From assembly GCA_020746105.1 (NCBI GenBank), contig CM036617.1:172822412-172886411 (forward strand): a DNA stretch of 64,000 bases, read 5' to 3'. Positions 61,401 through 64,000 of the stretch are shown here, piece after piece. Every line of letters begins with the position of its first letter. The stretch's first letter is position 1. The position numbers and the translations under genes were made by a program. Below the pieces are notes generated by a model. The model did no database searches. It was not told the origin of the DNA and worked only from the letters and a program-made list of their open reading frames with translations. Source of the stretch: Trogon surrucura. Lineage: Eukaryota; Chordata; Aves; Trogoniformes; Trogonidae.

Positions 61401-64000
61401 GCCCACCCTCAAGCTCAGATGCATTTCCAACCATCACTTTTTCTGATGCTGACGTATTCCCACTGAATCTCTCAGTTGGAGCACATTGAGTCAGCTTCAG
61501 TACTCGCCCTCAACCTCTCTGTGCCGCAGGGTTGAGCAGAACTTGTTGTTTATTTGAGCACCCGCTGCCACTACCAGGACCCCAATTCACTCCCAACACA
61601 AACACAACACACAAATGAAAAATGGAAGTGAGAGTGTAAAGGAAAGGGAGGGCTACACATCCCACAGAAACGTGTATTACACTTCTGTTGCAGGAGTTCT
61701 TCGAGAAAACTGAATGAAAAATGGATTCTGAGCTAAGCCTAGGAAACATGTCAGTACATCAACAATGCTGTTACTTACCCACAGCCCCGAGTAGCAGCTC
61801 AGACAATAGTGTCTGGCTTTCTTCTCTCTCAATATCAGCATTGCTTTTTGCTTACATGTTAGTATCCTTGTTGAAGTTCACCAGATGACCCGTGTGTCTA
61901 AAATTCAGCATCTGCTTAAGTCTTTGCAACGCTTTGGCCATTGTCATGTCTTATTTATGCTCAAATATCAGCTAATACATAGAAATTAAGGTTTGTAATA
62001 ATATGCTAGTCCTTGTATTCCATGACTGAAGTAAAATATTTCCATGTCTACCACAAAGAGAAGAATTAATTCTTTTCCCCCACTGAAGGATTCGCTGCTC
62101 TATCGAGACAAAACAGTTCAATTTCTTCTCAGATGAAAGGCTTTTTGTGAGTAATGAGGTTGAAATTTGGTCAGTGCTATCACACACAACAATGAATGAT
62201 AACAATAATAATAAAAAAGATACTTTAGAAGCATTTGAAAGATTATCACCCTACATAATCATTAACAATCTGTCGCTTGCTGGGTCTTTTTTGGGCACAA
62301 AGTCATTAACACCAACATGAACAGATGCTGCCACCCTGAATGTCAGTGAAGGAAAAGGTTGGAGTAAAATTCCATCCCATGTTTTTAGTTTCCCAGACTG
62401 AACCTAGGGACGTAAACACCTCTGACCTTGGTATTCAGGTTTATATGAATTTCCACTTTGCAGCTGAACCCCTATAGGAATTTAAACAAAATAACAAAAG
62501 CTTACAATGCTACAATATCTGTTGCATCTGTATGTATTCAGGTGTTGCTGAGAGAAGTTAAACTATTGCAATGCTCAGTAAAACAGTCAACACAGGAAGG
62601 TGAATCATCATTTTATCCCTGTTGCATTGCAGATCAAGCTTCTGAGAATTTTTAACCCAGGCAGTAGGAAAAAGTGCATGAACCTGAATTCATAAACTAT
62701 TTTGCTCTGATGAGAAAGGTGTGTGTGTAACTGATGTAAACTAGAGCACGTAGAATACCTGCAAAAGAGCACAAAAGAACACTGTTGTCTTTGTTCCACA
62801 CCTTGCAGATGGAGAAGAAGCAGGGCAAACACACTGAGTGAAGTTGAGGACCTGAGAAAGATTTTAGGTGTCCAGATCCAAATCTTCACTGAATAGGACT
62901 TGTAGATATGCCTCAGTACCTAATTCCTACTAACTTTCACAGAATACCTTTACAAATCTGTCCTGTGAGGTAGGATGTCTTATTTTGCTGCAAGGCAGAG
63001 CCTGCTCTGAGGAAAGCAGTAGCTCATGTTGTCTGATGCTAAGTTTGCTCTAAGGTGTGGTTGGAGGAGGCTGAGAGTGGGAGGAATGTATTGCAAGTGT
63101 AAAGGTTCTGCTTTCAGCTCCAAAGAGTTTTGCATCTGGGAGAGTAAGGTCAGAAATTATGAGTGGCCATTTCCTACCTACTGCAGTTAGTGTTTTATAC
63201 CTCGTGTTGCTATTGTCAGGGAGCCAGGAAAGAATCCTGAGCATGAATATGGCGTTCTTGTTGTCCTCTGTCGTGTATATTAGGAACTGGCCTTTTTTGA
63301 TTGCTGGATCTCCCTGTGGCTGAAACAGCCATGTAAGGCGCAGTAACCAAGGCTAGGTCTGCCACTAAGAAAATATGTTTGAAACCTTTTCTCCTCATAT
63401 AAATTAAAATACAAATATGTGTAGTCATAACCACAATCTGGAATGGAGGCACTGCCAAAAACATTAGAAGTCCCTTGAGACTTGCAGCAGATGTCCACAG
63501 TGAACAAGAACAGTTGTTATTGAGGTCACCAGCTTTGCCAGGCCATTGCTCTATCTGGTGAGACCAGAAGGTGAAGTAGGAATGTGCAAAGGAACGTTAT
63601 CCTACTGTGCTTTCAGAGAGATCTGAACCACAGAAGATTGTGCCCAGCAAAGACATCACTACTGAGAGTTTCTAGTAATTGAGAGCTTTCAGCCTTACTC
63701 CTGGAGTTTCTCACCCTAAGACAACAAGTATAAGAGATGTCAGAGTACATGACCATTCAAGTAGGCTCCTGAGTCATGTAATCGCAAGATGTCTCAGGTT
63801 TTACATCAGGTTTAAAATCCATGTTATTATGTTCATAGCACAGTGACACTGGTTAGGTAATAAGTACAGGGTGAAACTGAAAACTGTCAATCCTCAGTCA
63901 TGTTGAGGACATCTGTGTTAATTCCTCAGTTAGTTTCTGTTCTAGAAAGGATGTAGAGGAAGTCACTGCTCTATGCTGTTGTTGAGATTACCAGCTCATT
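52411..64000. other. gene-free stretch to the end of the window
   Basis: Mostly AT-rich, with a CA-type microsatellite at 55,741-55,762. A slightly less AT-rich patch at 54,990-55,370 carries two short plus-strand frames (62 and 64 codons) that I cannot link to a family. I see no gene, RNA, LTR or LINE fragment that I can name. Diverged repeats and distant exons could be missed by eye. Confidence 0.5.
55741..55762. repeat. short ACACACAAAC microsatellite
   Basis: Tandem ACACACAAAC-like units over about 22 bases. Confidence 0.8.

Overview
The window reads as bird nuclear DNA. It is AT-rich and gene-poor, it carries many CR1 LINE fragments whose 3' ends bear the avian ATTCTGTG-type octamer tail, and it has three insertions of class III (ERVL-type) endogenous retroviruses. 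The species cannot be read from the sequence. I found no host gene that I recognise; nearly all coding-like sequence belongs to transposable elements.

Layout. Positions 1-30 kb are mostly unannotatable AT-rich sequence. They hold an ancient minus-strand CR1 relic (about 9.09-9.44 kb), a possible tRNA-like SINE core (5.94 kb), TG/TA microsatellites, a GC-rich islet (15.99-16.27 kb), CR1 tails at 17.2 kb (-) and 20.5 kb (+), and two long plus-strand CR1 copies with reverse transcriptase (22.06-24.68 and 26.6-28.33 kb). At 30.376-31.560 kb there is a clean ERVL solo LTR with a 5-bp target duplication (AGGTA).

From 34.3 to 43.1 kb is the main feature. A plus-strand ERV 5' remnant (LTR, tRNA-Lys1,2-type primer site, leader) is followed by a complete minus-strand provirus (35,844-43,062, 7,219 bp, target duplication TCATC). 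Its two 844-bp LTRs differ by one substitution and two homopolymer lengths, and its Gag (606 aa) and Pol (over 1,050 aa) frames are open, so it is a very young, env-less, ERVL/spuma-like element. Gag starts with a hydrophobic, sequon-bearing segment that looks membrane-spanning, has a heptad coiled coil coded by 21-bp tandem repeats, and ends in an Arg/Asn-rich tail without zinc knuckles. Pol follows Gag in the same frame across one UAG, and a pseudoknot-capable sequence lies just downstream. There is no env and no recognisable dUTPase.

Next to the provirus, the plus-strand LTR remnant may form a small transcription unit. The first AUG after its proximal TATA box is cut by a near-consensus splice donor. 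A good acceptor 130 nt on joins it in frame to a 78-codon open stretch, with a CR1 fragment and an AATAAA signal downstream. I do not recognise the 80-residue product.

From 43.1 to 64 kb there is another long minus-strand CR1 (46.46-47.79 kb), small CR1 tails at 51.4 and 52.4 kb, simple repeats and otherwise featureless AT-rich sequence.
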